From positions 1,139,785 to 1,203,784 of the forward strand of contig NZ_MPIN01000001.1 in assembly GCF_001887355.1 (NCBI RefSeq): a stretch of DNA of 64,000 nt, in the 5' to 3' direction. The translations under genes and the position numbers were made by a program. Every line of letters begins with the position of its first letter. Within the stretch, counting starts at the first letter, position 1. The notes under the pieces are model-generated. The model was not told the origin of the DNA. It worked only from the letters and a program-made list of their open reading frames with translations, and searched no databases. Source of the DNA: Cystobacter ferrugineus. Lineage in GTDB: Bacteria; Myxococcota; Myxococcia; Myxococcales; Myxococcaceae. This document shows positions 43,198-52,436 of the stretch, piece by piece.

Positions 43198-45474
43198 ATG
43201 ATGAAGATGCTTCGCTTTGCCTTGATGGGGTGGGTGCTGTGTTCCGTCTCACCAGCACTCGCCGCTCCTTATTGGGGATCCTTCCAGTCGGACGCCTGCA
43301 CGGGCCTCGGCCAGCGTCAGAAGTCCTCCGTCCTCTGGGGCATTCCCTCGGGGGCCTCGTGGGAGTCCACCTGCGCGAACACGGGCGCCACCATTGATGG
43401 GCGCTGGTACGCACGGCCGAACCGCTGCGTGAGGACCAGCACCAACATGTGGGGCCAGTTCGACGTGCCCGACAGCTCGTGCAATCCCGGTTGGAGCACC
43501 TTCAAACAGGATCGGTGCACGGACTCGGGCCGGCGCCAGTACTCGGCGCAGTTGATGAACATCCCGCCCAACACCTCCTGGGAGAGCGCGTGCCAGGCCT
43601 CCGGCGCCACCGTGGCCGGCTACACCTTCCTGCGTCCTACCCGCTGCGTGAACAAGGGCACCTCCGGCATGTGGGGCGAGTTCGAGGTGAATGACACCGC
43701 CTGCAACCCGGTGACGGAGTGCAACTCCTCCCTCCCGGCTGGCACCTTCTCCAAGCCCGGGAACACCGGCTCGGTGAGCTGTGAAGCCTTCTGCGCCAAC
43801 CGTGACGCCAACTGGGGCCAGCGCGGCACGTGTGTGAAGGGGCTGGTCACCAGTGGCCCTCATGCGGGCTCCTGCCTGGCCTGCACCGACGTCGCCTCCG
43901 AGCAGGGCGACACCGGCGTCTCCTGCACCTGCAAGGCGCCCGCGAAGGGCTTCGCGGATCTCCATGCGCACCCGTTCGCCAACCTCGCTTTCGGCGGCCA
44001 GGCCTTCTTCGGCAAGGCCTACGGTCCCCTCAGCACCTCCCTGCCGTGGTGCGACAGTGTCCACGGGCCGGGGGGCACCCGGGACTCCTTGGGCAGCATC
44101 ATGGCGACCCTCGGCTATGGCACTGGCGGCGCGGGCCATCTGGTGGGCGGCTACCCGCAGTACGACGGCTGGCCCCGCTGGAACAGCTACACGCACCAGT
44201 CCATGTACGAGGATTGGCTCTACCGCTCCGTGCAGGGCGGCCTGCGGCTGATGGTGATGCTGGCCGTCAACAACCAGGATCTCTTCGGCTTCCCCATCTA
44301 CGCCACCAAGGCGCCGGGCCGCACGGGAGAGGACATGGAGGCGGTGGATCTCCAGATCGCCGAGGCCTACGCCATGCAGAGCTACCTCGACAACAAGGCG
44401 GGCGGCGCGGGGCGCGGCTGGTTCCGCATCGTGAAGTCTCCCGCGGAGGCCCGCACCGTCATCGCTCAGGGCAAGCTGGCGGTGGTGCTGGGCGCCGAGG
44501 TGGACTATCTCTTCGACTGCCGCCGCAACGGCTCGTGCACGAGCGCGTATGTGGAGGAGCGGCTGGACCATTACCAGGCCATGGGCCTGCGCCACCTCTT
44601 CCCCGTTCACTTCAAGCAGAACGCCTTTGCTGGCTCGGCGCTCACCAGCATCACGACCGAGGGAGACTCTCGCGACTGCAAGCAGGAGGGCTACGTCTAC
44701 AAGCGAGACGTCGCCAGGGAGCCCATCTGCGGCGCGCAGGGGCTCACGGCCCTGGGCCGCACGCTGGTGCAGGGGATGATGCGCCGGAAGATGTTGATCG
44801 ACATCGATCACATGTCGAAGCTGGCCTTCGATGACACGCTGGGGATGGTGGAGCCCTACGGCTACCCGGTGGTGAGCGGCCACACCACGCTGTTCGAGAC
44901 GGCCCGCGGCAACAAGCGCCACGAGGGCAGCCTCAAGCCGGAGCAGCTCCAGCGCATCCGCCGCGTGGGAGGCATGGTGTCGCTCATCCTGGATCAGGGC
45001 AATCGCGAAGAGGTCCCCACCTGGCGCGGAGCGGGCCAGCCGGTGGTGGAGCACCAGTGCGGCAGCACCTCGCAGAGCTGGGCCCAGGCGTACCTCTATC
45101 TGACGAAGGAGCTGAGCGGGGTTCCCGTGGGCTTCGGCTCGGACTTCAACGGCTTCGCTGGCATGCCGAGCCCCCGCTTTGGCGGTGAGGCGTGCCACGG
45201 CGGCAGCTCCGCCGCGCAGGTGGCGCGCACGAGCTACCCGCTGAGCATCGCCGTGGAGAACAGCGTCACGAAGTTGGAGCGCAGCGTGGTGGGCAACAAG
45301 GTGTTCGACATCAACGAGGATGGCGTGGCCCACGCGGGCATGATCCCGGACTTCATCGCGGATCTCCGCCGCCAGGGCCTGCGCAGCCAGGATCTGGATC
45401 CGCTGATGAACTCCGCCGAGGGCTACATCCAGGTCTGGGAGCGCGCCGAGGCCATTGGAGCCACCGTGCCGTAA
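43198..45474 (+). CDS. Secreted M19-like membrane-dipeptidase domain protein with Cys-rich N-terminal modules
   Basis: 758 residues with a signal peptide (MLRFALMGWVLCSVSPALA). Residues about 24-185 hold two copies of a ~70-residue Cys module (SDACTGLGQRQ..., SWES.C..., RC...MWGQF.V.D). A third Cys-rich segment follows (CNSSLPAGTF to CTCKAP). The C-terminal ~500 residues have the metal motifs of the renal-dipeptidase (M19) barrel: FADLHAHPF, LGAEVDYLF, IDIDHMS, VVSGHTT and FGSDFNG. Likely a secreted metallopeptidase or amidohydrolase acting on D-amino-acid or other dipeptides. The modules may bind a surface. ATG 43201 is an equal start choice. Confidence 0.75.
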   Translation: MMKMLRFALMGWVLCSVSPALAAPYWGSFQSDACTGLGQRQKSSVLWGIPSGASWESTCANTGATIDGRWYARPNRCVRTSTNMWGQFDVPDSSCNPGWSTFKQDRCTDSGRRQYSAQLMNIPPNTSWESACQASGATVAGYTFLRPTRCVNKGTSGMWGEFEVNDTACNPVTECNSSLPAGTFSKPGNTGSVSCEAFCANRDANWGQRGTCVKGLVTSGPHAGSCLACTDVASEQGDTGVSCTCKAPAKGFADLHAHPFANLAFGGQAFFGKAYGPLSTSLPWCDSVHGPGGTRDSLGSIMATLGYGTGGAGHLVGGYPQYDGWPRWNSYTHQSMYEDWLYRSVQGGLRLMVMLAVNNQDLFGFPIYATKAPGRTGEDMEAVDLQIAEAYAMQSYLDNKAGGAGRGWFRIVKSPAEARTVIAQGKLAVVLGAEVDYLFDCRRNGSCTSAYVEERLDHYQAMGLRHLFPVHFKQNAFAGSALTSITTEGDSRDCKQEGYVYKRDVAREPICGAQGLTALGRTLVQGMMRRKMLIDIDHMSKLAFDDTLGMVEPYGYPVVSGHTTLFETARGNKRHEGSLKPEQLQRIRRVGGMVSLILDQGNREEVPTWRGAGQPVVEHQCGSTSQSWAQAYLYLTKELSGVPVGFGSDFNGFAGMPSPRFGGEACHGGSSAAQVARTSYPLSIAVENSVTKLERSVVGNKVFDINEDGVAHAGMIPDFIADLRRQGLRSQDLDPLMNSAEGYIQVWERAEAIGATVP

Positions 45475-45511
45475 GCCAGCTCGCCGCCTGGGCGTCCCTC
45501 GAATATCCTGA

Positions 45512-45874
45512 CACCATGCTGGCGGCAGCGGGAGTGCCAACCGCGCCTGGACCGCCTGGCCACCGCCGGGCCCCGTCCCCCTCGGAGCCATCCACATCCC
45601 GGGGAAGACCTCGGTCGATGTCACCGGGTGGTCCGTACAGACCTACGCGTCCAGCCACAACCTCACGAGCGCGCAGGTCACGGTCACGGACAACGGGCAG
45701 CCCGCTCCGGTCACCGTGACGCAGTTGCTCGCGCACTACGGCTCCGCCTACGCCATCCGCTTCAACCCACAGGGCTGGACCACGCAGGCTGGCCATACCT
45801 ATGCGGTGACCATCACCGCGCCGGGACTGACCAACCCCATCCGCTACACCGTTCAGCCGGTGAACTGCCCCTAG
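45512..45874 (+). pseudogene. C-terminal domain remnant of a secreted CAP-type protein
   Basis: This frame, from just after a TGA (45509-45511) to a TAG at 45872, encodes a clean beta-domain (HIPGKTSVDVTGWSVQT, VTVTQLLAHYGSAYAIRF, WTTQAGHTYAVTITAPG, ending QPVNCP). The pattern is that of the C-terminal domain of myxobacterial CAP-domain proteins, as far as I recall. There is no plausible start codon and the N-terminal domain is missing, so it is a gene fragment. Confidence 0.6.
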
Positions 45875-45895
45875 GGTAGAGGGGGGACGCCCCAG

Positions 45896-46021
45896 GTGGT
45901 CCTTCTGCTGCTCATATCCGCCTACGCGCGTGGCATGACGAGCAGCCGGGAGATTGAGCGGCGGTGCGAGACGGACATCGCCTTCCGCTACCTGACGGGA
46001 GGCGAGAGACCCGACCACGAC
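45896..46021 (+). pseudogene. Transposase N-terminal remnant (IS1182/IS5-like)
   Basis: The 42 residues read VLLLLISAYARGMTSSREIE, then RCETDIAFRYLTGGERPDHD. This is the conserved helix block near the start of IS1182/IS5-type transposases (LLLY.Y..G..SSR.IE..C..d.aFr.L.g...PDh). The frame runs out into unrelated sequence at 46021 and there is no DDE catalytic part. It abuts the CAP-type remnant, so the two mark an old insertion or deletion scar. The rest of 45875-46143 shows no gene. Confidence 0.7.
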
Positions 46022-46143
46022 ATGGCTCCTCCCGCGATGGAAAGGGGGCCCCGGACCAAGGCAGGCGGCACGGGCGCCCCCTGAACCGCGCCCCCGAGGA
46101 GCCTGCGGGCGGAGCGGGACTCGGCCCGCGACCCCTCCTCTTC

Positions 46144-46189
46144 CATGGACGTGAACCCCATCCTGGAAACGGGGAGGTCCACGTCCATG
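46144..46189 (+). promoter_or_regulatory. Long-range inverted repeat enclosing the ribosome site of the MBL-rhodanese gene
   Basis: CATGGACGTG (46144-46153) and CACGTCCATG (46180-46189) are perfect 10-bp complements with 26 bases between. The loop contains GGGGAGG and the right arm contains the likely start codon at 46187. An mRNA hairpin here would hide the start. Confidence 0.45.
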
Positions 46190-47623
46190 TTCTTCCAGGC
46201 CATCCAGACACCCGGGCTCGCCCACGTCTCCTACGTGCTCGGCGACAACGGCGAGGCACTCGTGGTGGATCCGCGACGCGACCTCGACGTCTACCTCGAG
46301 GTCCTTCACTCCCAGGGCCTGCGCCTGCGCTACGTGCTCATGACGCACCGGCAGGAGGACTTCGTCCTGGGGGTGACCGCACTCTCCCTCCTCACCGGAG
46401 CCCGGATCGTCGCGGGCAAGCACCCCATCACCGGCTACGCCGACCTCCAGATGGGCGAGCGCGAGCGGCTCCAGCTCGGCCGCCTCTTCCTGCTCGCCCT
46501 CCACACCCCGGGCCACACCCCCGAGAGCTTCAGTTGGGCCATCTTCCTCGACAGCCACCCCAAGCACGCCTGGGGCGTCTTCTCCGGCGACGCGCTCCTC
46601 GCCGGGGAGAGCGGTCGCACCGACCTGCCAGACCCCGAGCGCACCTACGAGAACGCCGCGCTCCTGTATGACTCGTTGCACCGCGAAATCCTGCCGCTGG
46701 GGGACCAGGCGCTCGTCTTCCCGGCACATGGCGCGGGCTCGGTGTGCGGCGGCCACATCGACGACCGGGCGCTGACCACGCTCGGCATCGAGCGCCACCG
46801 CAACCCCGTCTTCGTCCTTGGCCGCGACGACTTCATCGCGCACAAGCTGCACGAGCGCCTTCCCCGGCCGCCCTACTTCTCGCGCATGGAGGAGCTCAAC
46901 CTGCGGGGTGGCTCCCCACTCGACCGGGATCCGCGCACCGTGCCCCCGCTCCCCCCCCGAACCTTCCGGGAGTCCTCGCGGAACGGGCTCGTCATCGACA
47001 CACGTGAGCCCGAGGCCTTCGCCGGGGGCCACCTCCCCGGCTCGCTGAGTATCGGGATGAAGGCGCTGCCCACCTTCGGCGGATGGGTGGCCGCCCCCGA
47101 CACCTCTGTCTTCCTGGTGATGTCCGAGGGCGTGGAACCCGAGCAGGCGGTGCTCGCCCTGGCCCGCATTGGCATCGATCGGGTGGAGGGGGTCCTCGCC
47201 GGCGGCTTCGGCGCCTGGCGCAACGCGGGGCTGCCCATCGAGCGCAGCGCCACCCTGACGCCCAGCGAGCTCCAGGAGCACGCCGAGCGCTACCAACTGC
47301 TGGACGTGCGAGGACTCTCCGAGTTCGAGTCGGGCCACATCCCGGGCGCGCACCACGCCTACGTGGGCCAGTTGGAGGAACGGCTGCCCGAACTGGAGCT
47401 GCGCCCGGAGGTACCGGTGGCGGTGACGTGCGACGCCGGGTACCGGTCGGGACTGGCCACCAGCCTCCTGCTGCGCCACGGCTTCCAGAACGTCTCCAAC
47501 CTGCTCGGCGGGATGACCGCGTGGAAGAAGCTGGAGCTGCCGGTGGAGGAAGGCGCGCCACACCCGAAAGAGACCCCCGCCCCGAGAGAGTACCCGACCG
47601 GTGATGAGGTCTACTCCGAATAG
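46187..47623 (+). CDS. Metallo-beta-lactamase-fold protein with two rhodanese domains
   Basis: 478 residues from ATG 46187 (GGGGAGG ten bases upstream, and the usual family start FFQAIQTPGLAHVSYVLG); ATG 46145 is an alternative. The MBL domain (1 to about 240) has THRQEDF in place of HxHxDH but keeps HTPGHT, SGDALL and PAHG. The first rhodanese domain (about 265-350) lacks a catalytic Cys. The second (about 365-460) has the active loop CDAGYRSG. The layout matches persulfide dioxygenase-rhodanese fusions (CstB-like) that detoxify sulfane sulfur. The changed metal motif leaves the MBL activity open. Confidence 0.8.
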   Translation: MFFQAIQTPGLAHVSYVLGDNGEALVVDPRRDLDVYLEVLHSQGLRLRYVLMTHRQEDFVLGVTALSLLTGARIVAGKHPITGYADLQMGERERLQLGRLFLLALHTPGHTPESFSWAIFLDSHPKHAWGVFSGDALLAGESGRTDLPDPERTYENAALLYDSLHREILPLGDQALVFPAHGAGSVCGGHIDDRALTTLGIERHRNPVFVLGRDDFIAHKLHERLPRPPYFSRMEELNLRGGSPLDRDPRTVPPLPPRTFRESSRNGLVIDTREPEAFAGGHLPGSLSIGMKALPTFGGWVAAPDTSVFLVMSEGVEPEQAVLALARIGIDRVEGVLAGGFGAWRNAGLPIERSATLTPSELQEHAERYQLLDVRGLSEFESGHIPGAHHAYVGQLEERLPELELRPEVPVAVTCDAGYRSGLATSLLLRHGFQNVSNLLGGMTAWKKLELPVEEGAPHPKETPAPREYPTGDEVYSE

Positions 47624-47798
47624 GCCATTCTCGAGCTGCACCCACCAGCGTGAGCAGGAGAAGGGAATGGCGAGGAGGTGAGTGGTTTTGGAATCAGTGT
47701 CTGGGATTGTCCACTGCGCCCGTGCGGCTGACGCATAGGGCGAATGGGAGGACTGTAGAGCGGTAGGTCCGCAGGGGCTTGAGATGGCGTGGCCGGCC

Positions 47799-49115
47799 TC
47801 AGCCGGAGAAGGGCGAGAAGTTCACCACCACCTGGCGCTCGGGGAGGAAGGTGCGGCGCGCGAAGTCCTGCACGGCCCCACGAGGCAGGCGCATGGGGAG
47901 GGACAGCAGCAGCGCCGGGTTGAGGGGGCCCGAGCGGGGTTGGGCCACCTCTCGCGCCAGCTCGCTTCCCCGTTGCAGATCATCATCCACCTGCTGGGCG
48001 TATGCCCGCTGCACGTGCCGGTCCATCAGCTTCTCCTCCGCGGCCGTTGGCGGCTCCCCGCCCAGCCGCTCGAAGGCGAGCTGCATCCGCTCCGGCAGCG
48101 TGCTGGCGTTGAGCGACTCGCTGAAGGCCAGCGCCATCAGGAAGGTGTTGCCCCGCAGGGACATGCACCGCACCTGCATGCCCATCGTCAGCGGCTCCTC
48201 GACGTGCAGCGAGCGCGTCAGCCGCAGCTCCAGCAGGGCCGCCACACGAGCACAGGCCCTCTTGTCCTTCGGAGCCACATGGTAGCCATACGCGATGAGG
48301 CTGAAGACGGCGCGCGTGCTCTGCTCGATGGGCAGCACGGGCGGTGTCACCGGCGTGAGGGGGGACTCTCCGGGCAGGGAGGGGGGCAGCCGCACTGCCC
48401 GCTCGAGCATCCCGAGTACCTCCTCGCGCTTCACGCCACCCGTGATGACGATGCTGGTGTTGGCCGGGGTGTAGTACCGCGTGTAGAAGTCCGCCAGGTC
48501 CCCGCGGGAGATGCTGTCGAGCGTCTGCTGGGTGCCGCGGATGGAGCGCGAGCCCGAGCCCGCGAAGAGTGCGTTCTCGAGGTGCTCGTGGAAGCCCGGG
48601 TCCCGGCCGAAGTCCTGACTCTCGGTGCGGATGATCTCCACCTCGCGCTGCCTCTGCCGCGGGTCGAGCTTGGGGCTGGTGACGATGCGCACGAGCTGGT
48701 CCGCCAGGGGCAGGAAGGACTCCGCCGGGGCCTGAAGCACATAGGTGGTGGAGTGGGCACTGGTGAAGCCGTTGAAATCACCGCCAGCGGCCTTCACCGC
48801 TTGCTGGAAGTCCTCACCCCGCACGTCGTAGGTGCCGTGGAGGATGACGTGCTCGAGCAGGTGCGCCAGCCCTTCCTTTCCCTCGGGATCCTTCTGCGAG
48901 CCGGTGCGCACCACGTAGTGCAACGAGGCCCAGGCCGCCTGGGGCCGCGGCGCGAGCACCAGCTCGCTCCCATCGGCGAGCTTCTCCACCGTGGGACGGG
49001 ACGGGGCCCCCACCGCCGCTTTGCGGCCACGGCCACGGGCCAGGGCCACGGAGGAGACGAGCACCAGGGCCAGCAGGACACAGGCCATGGGGGTTCGGAG
49101 GTGGTTCGTGCTCAC
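47799..49115 (-). CDS. Secreted M16 zinc peptidase, catalytic subunit
   Basis: 438 residues with a signal peptide (MACVLLALVLVSSVALA). The inverted zinc motif HLLEH (His85, Glu88, His89) and the downstream Glu region EIIRTES are intact, so it should be an active M16 (pitrilysin/processing-peptidase type) protease. A second, M16C-like domain follows. It starts with a 4-bp overlap with the stop of the upstream partner gene (49112-50383), which lacks the zinc motif. Bacterial M16B pairs of one active and one inactive chain form heterodimers, and this operon fits that. Confidence 0.87.
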   Translation of the reverse strand: MSTNHLRTPMACVLLALVLVSSVALARGRGRKAAVGAPSRPTVEKLADGSELVLAPRPQAAWASLHYVVRTGSQKDPEGKEGLAHLLEHVILHGTYDVRGEDFQQAVKAAGGDFNGFTSAHSTTYVLQAPAESFLPLADQLVRIVTSPKLDPRQRQREVEIIRTESQDFGRDPGFHEHLENALFAGSGSRSIRGTQQTLDSISRGDLADFYTRYYTPANTSIVITGGVKREEVLGMLERAVRLPPSLPGESPLTPVTPPVLPIEQSTRAVFSLIAYGYHVAPKDKRACARVAALLELRLTRSLHVEEPLTMGMQVRCMSLRGNTFLMALAFSESLNASTLPERMQLAFERLGGEPPTAAEEKLMDRHVQRAYAQQVDDDLQRGSELAREVAQPRSGPLNPALLLSLPMRLPRGAVQDFARRTFLPERQVVVNFSPFSG

Positions 49116-50383
49116 TTCCGGCCCTCCAGGTCCGTGACGAAGTGGATCTGGATGGAGGACTCCTCGCGCAGCCAGGTGGAAGCCACCTCGCGCAGGGCCT
49201 CGGGGGTGAGGGATTGGATGTGCGTGGGCAGCTCGGGGCCGTACCAGGCCGGACGCTGGCGGGCGGTCCGGAGCTCCTCGGCCACCCGGCGCGGGTCGCG
49301 GTCGGCCAGCCGCAGCCGGACGAGGGTGGACTGCTGGTGGCGTTCGAAGGTACCGGGCTCGAGCTGGCCCTGACTCACCGCGTGCATCTCTTCACGCAGG
49401 AAGGGGCCCAGATCGATGCCCGAACTCTCCGCGGCCGGAAGGACGAGTGCGAGCGCATCGAGCCGGGTGGTGAGCAGGGGCGCGGAGGTGAAGCTGTAGC
49501 CCACCGCGGCGTTGCGGAGCTGCTGGAAGAGCCGCTCCTCCAGCAACGACGCGAGGACGCGTGCCGCCGCCGCCTCACGGGGCGTCTGGAGGTGGATGGG
49601 GTAGGCGAGGACCTGCACCTCGCGCGAGGCGAGCACGCGGCGCTGGTAGGGCAGCTTGAGCTTGGGACGTGGGTGCTCGAGGGCGACACCGCCGCGGAAG
49701 CCGGACACGAGCTTGCGCAGTGCCTTCGCGTTGAATCGCCCGGTGGCGATGACGGTGGCGTTGCACGGTGCCAGCATCCTGGACACGTGCTCGCGCACCG
49801 CGTCCAGGGAGATGCCCTCGGCGTTGTAGAGGGAGCCGATGTTGGGGTCCTTGTAGCGGGAGTCCTCGATGAGGGGGCGGGCGAGCAGCAACTCCAACCA
49901 CACCTCCGGGTCGAGTGGCTGCGAATCGTTCTTGGCCCGCTCGAGCGTGGCTTCGAAGCGCCGGGGGTCGAGCTTGGGGGAGAGGACGGAGGTGAGCAGC
50001 GTGCGGGCGAGCGCGTCGAAGTCCTGGGGTGGGGCAGTGAGGGTGAAGCGGCTCTCGTGCAGCCCGGTGCGCATCTCGAGGGTGGCGGCCGCGCCGTACA
50101 TGGCGGTCACCAGGGACTCGTAGGTGCCGCGCGAGTTGGCGTGCAGCAGCGCATGCTGGGAGACGCGCGTGAGCCCGTTCACGAGCTTGTCATCCACGGC
50201 GCCCACGTTGAAGACGATGGTGAGCGTGGAGCGGTTCGCCTCGCGCGGGGCGAGCAGCAGCAGCGGATGTTTGGGCGAGGGCTGGAAGCTCTCCACCTCG
50301 AAAGGCGCGGCGAGCACCGCGGGAGCCAGCAGCAGGAGCGCCACTGTGGCGCGGACGGGGAGCGCGAGACGTGTGGAGCGCAT
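49112..50383 (-). CDS. M16-like non-catalytic partner subunit
   Basis: 423 residues from ATG 50383, with a signal peptide (MRSTRLALPVRATVALLLLA). It has the M16 fold pattern (LTIVFNVGAVDDK, TYESLVTAMYGAAATLEMRT, ATVIATGRFN and IHFVTDLEG at the end), but where HxxEH should be it reads TRVSQHALLH. It is therefore a non-catalytic homologue. The gene overlaps the catalytic subunit gene by 4 bp and likely forms a heterodimer with it outside the cytoplasm. It is divergent from the gene at 50492. Confidence 0.82.
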   Translation of the reverse strand: MRSTRLALPVRATVALLLLAPAVLAAPFEVESFQPSPKHPLLLLAPREANRSTLTIVFNVGAVDDKLVNGLTRVSQHALLHANSRGTYESLVTAMYGAAATLEMRTGLHESRFTLTAPPQDFDALARTLLTSVLSPKLDPRRFEATLERAKNDSQPLDPEVWLELLLARPLIEDSRYKDPNIGSLYNAEGISLDAVREHVSRMLAPCNATVIATGRFNAKALRKLVSGFRGGVALEHPRPKLKLPYQRRVLASREVQVLAYPIHLQTPREAAAARVLASLLEERLFQQLRNAAVGYSFTSAPLLTTRLDALALVLPAAESSGIDLGPFLREEMHAVSQGQLEPGTFERHQQSTLVRLRLADRDPRRVAEELRTARQRPAWYGPELPTHIQSLTPEALREVASTWLREESSIQIHFVTDLEGRK

Positions 50384-50491
50384 GAAGCCGTGGGGCTGGA
50401 AATGGAAGGAAGGTCGAGGCAGGCTATCCGTGAGTGGGGGATGACGTCCTGTGTGGCCCGTGGGCCTCGCTGCCCCCCCGCACAGATTGCC

Positions 50492-52282
50492 ATGAGCACC
50501 GCGTCTTCGTCTTCCTGTCCCTCCTGTCGTCATCCGCTTTCCCTCTATGAGGGGCGATGTGCCCGTTGTGGTGTCCTCCTGGTGGAAGACGAAGGGAGCT
50601 CCGGGTTGGAGCTGGATCTGGACGGGGGATGGAAGGACCCATCCACCTCGCCACCTCCTCCTCCGCCTCCTCCCAAGCCCGAGGTGAGGAAGCCCGCACC
50701 CGCGGCTCCTGTCGCGAAGCCGGCGACGCCGGTCGAGGACGAGGAGCCGGTGGTGCATCGGGTTGGGCCCCGGGGACTGTTCGCCCTGGGCGTGCTGGGG
50801 CTGGTGGGGACGGGAGTCGTGCTGATCACCCAGGCCGCGCTGCCGGAGCGCTTTCCCTCGTTGCTGGCGATGACCGTGTGGGTGACCGCGCTCACTTGGG
50901 TACCCTCGGACTTCTTTCCGGCCTCGGCGTGGGTGCTGGCACTGCTGCCCTGGGGCCTGTTCGCGCTGGCCTTGTCCATGGGGCACCTGCTGGCACGGCG
51001 TGCCCGCGTGCCGTTCGAGCAGGACGCGGTGCAGTGGGTGGCACTCGCGCTCCTGCCGGGAGTGCACCTGGTGGGCGGGCCGTTCGTGCTGGGCGAGCTG
51101 GGGCTGACCGCCGAGTCCCAGACGTCAGGACTCCGTCTCCACTTGAAGGTGAAGACGGTGGTGGCCGTGGTGCTCCATGTGCTCGCGGTGGTGCTCGGGA
51201 TTCGAGCGGCGCGTGATTCCGGGGAGTTCCTCCTCCTGGCGGCGATGGTGGTGCGGGCGCTGTCGGTGGCGGCCTTCGCCGTGGTGCTGGTCGGGATGGG
51301 ACGGGCACTCCAGGTGCTGATGCGCGCCAGTGATGAGCTCGTGGCCTCGGGTGGAACGGGACGGGGATGGGGCCCGGCGGCGCGCATGGGAGGGTCGAGG
51401 AGACCGCTCGTCATGGCGGCGTGGGCGGGGGCGCTGGGGGCCACGGTGGTGGCGATCCCGGGAGTGTGGTTCTTCCAGAGGGAGGCGAGGACCTGCGCGC
51501 CGGGAACGGAGCCGAGCCACACGGAGGGCTTCGAGGAGCGGCGGGTGAGCGCGTGCGTGTTGCCGGATGGACGGAAGCAAGGGGCGGAGCACGTGCGAGC
51601 CGCGAACGGACGGCTGCTGGAGCGCGGCGAGTACCGGGAGGGAAAGCGGCACGGCCTCTTCCGCACGTGGAACGAGCAGGGCGTGTTGCTGGAGGAACTG
51701 TCCTACGCGGAGGGGCTGCCGGACGGGAAGTGGAAGCTGTACTGGCCGGACGGGCAGCGCGCGCTGGAGATGGGGTACGCGAAAGGCACGCTCGAGGGGG
51801 AGAACACCACGTACTACACGAATGGGAACCCGAGGTACCGGAGGACGTACCAGAAGGGCGTGGTGCATGGCCGGCACGCGAGTTGGTTCGAGTCGGGGCT
51901 GGTGGAGGTGGAGGGCGCGTTCAACCAGGGGAGGCCCTCGGGGTGGTGGGTGAGGCGGAACGCGGAGGGGAGGGTGGTGAAGCAGTGGAGCGAGGGAGGA
52001 CTGAGCGCGGACGAAGCGACGGCGGGCGTGTCCGCCATCTTCATGGGAGATGCCACGCTGGCCTCGTCGCGGGTGACGGCCCCGTCCGACGTGGCCGAAT
52101 TGCGAGCAGGCCATACACAGGCGTGGTGGCAGAAGCGGCTCGCCCAACTCAAGGGCAAAGCAGGGAAGGACCCGAAGAGCGCGGCGCTTTATGAGCTCAC
52201 ATTGCAGCGGGCCCGGGCCAACGGCTTCGTGATCCGCGAGAAGTCCGAGGGCGTGGAGCTCTCGCTGGAGCCCGTGCACTGA
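50492..52282 (+). CDS. Membrane protein with zinc ribbon and YwqK/MORN-type repeats
   Basis: 596 residues from ATG 50492. An N-terminal zinc ribbon (CPSCRHPL...CARCGVLL), an acidic stretch and a poly-Pro linker precede about five to six membrane spans (residues about 95-320). After the last span, residues about 345-510 carry YwqK-like repeats (GRLLERGEYREGKRHGLFRT, GLPDGKWKLYWPDGQR, GNPRYRRTYQKGVVHGRHAS). YwqK proteins have been labelled antitoxins and MORN relatives; no toxin gene is adjacent, so that role is unsupported here. The tail is helical. Probably an envelope protein whose repeats form an elongated beta surface. Confidence 0.7.
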   Translation: MSTASSSSCPSCRHPLSLYEGRCARCGVLLVEDEGSSGLELDLDGGWKDPSTSPPPPPPPPKPEVRKPAPAAPVAKPATPVEDEEPVVHRVGPRGLFALGVLGLVGTGVVLITQAALPERFPSLLAMTVWVTALTWVPSDFFPASAWVLALLPWGLFALALSMGHLLARRARVPFEQDAVQWVALALLPGVHLVGGPFVLGELGLTAESQTSGLRLHLKVKTVVAVVLHVLAVVLGIRAARDSGEFLLLAAMVVRALSVAAFAVVLVGMGRALQVLMRASDELVASGGTGRGWGPAARMGGSRRPLVMAAWAGALGATVVAIPGVWFFQREARTCAPGTEPSHTEGFEERRVSACVLPDGRKQGAEHVRAANGRLLERGEYREGKRHGLFRTWNEQGVLLEELSYAEGLPDGKWKLYWPDGQRALEMGYAKGTLEGENTTYYTNGNPRYRRTYQKGVVHGRHASWFESGLVEVEGAFNQGRPSGWWVRRNAEGRVVKQWSEGGLSADEATAGVSAIFMGDATLASSRVTAPSDVAELRAGHTQAWWQKRLAQLKGKAGKDPKSAALYELTLQRARANGFVIREKSEGVELSLEPVH

Positions 52283-52436
52283 CGAGGCGCCCCGTGGAAC
52301 CCGGGTTTTCAATCCGCGGTGAACACCTCGTGGAATGAGCAAAGGCCGCAAGGCGACAGAGGGCCAGAATCCACCGTGACAACGGGTGCGCCTCGGCTAT
52401 TTTCGCGCGCCTTCGGGGTCGCGGGGGGGTTCCAAC

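Noticed and set aside
43249-45624. A 791-residue minus-strand frame over the M19-like gene
   Set aside because: The plus strand carries the signal peptide, Cys modules and metal motifs; the antisense product is Ala/Arg/Gly/His-rich filler.
46187-47623. Loss of HxHxDH in the MBL domain as evidence of a dead enzyme
   Set aside because: MBL-rhodanese proteins with THRxEDF/Y in this place exist as a subfamily, as far as I recall, so the change is probably a family trait and not a lesion.
50492-52282. Toxin-antitoxin system based on the YwqK-like repeats
   Set aside because: No toxin gene adjoins it and the protein is a multi-span membrane protein.
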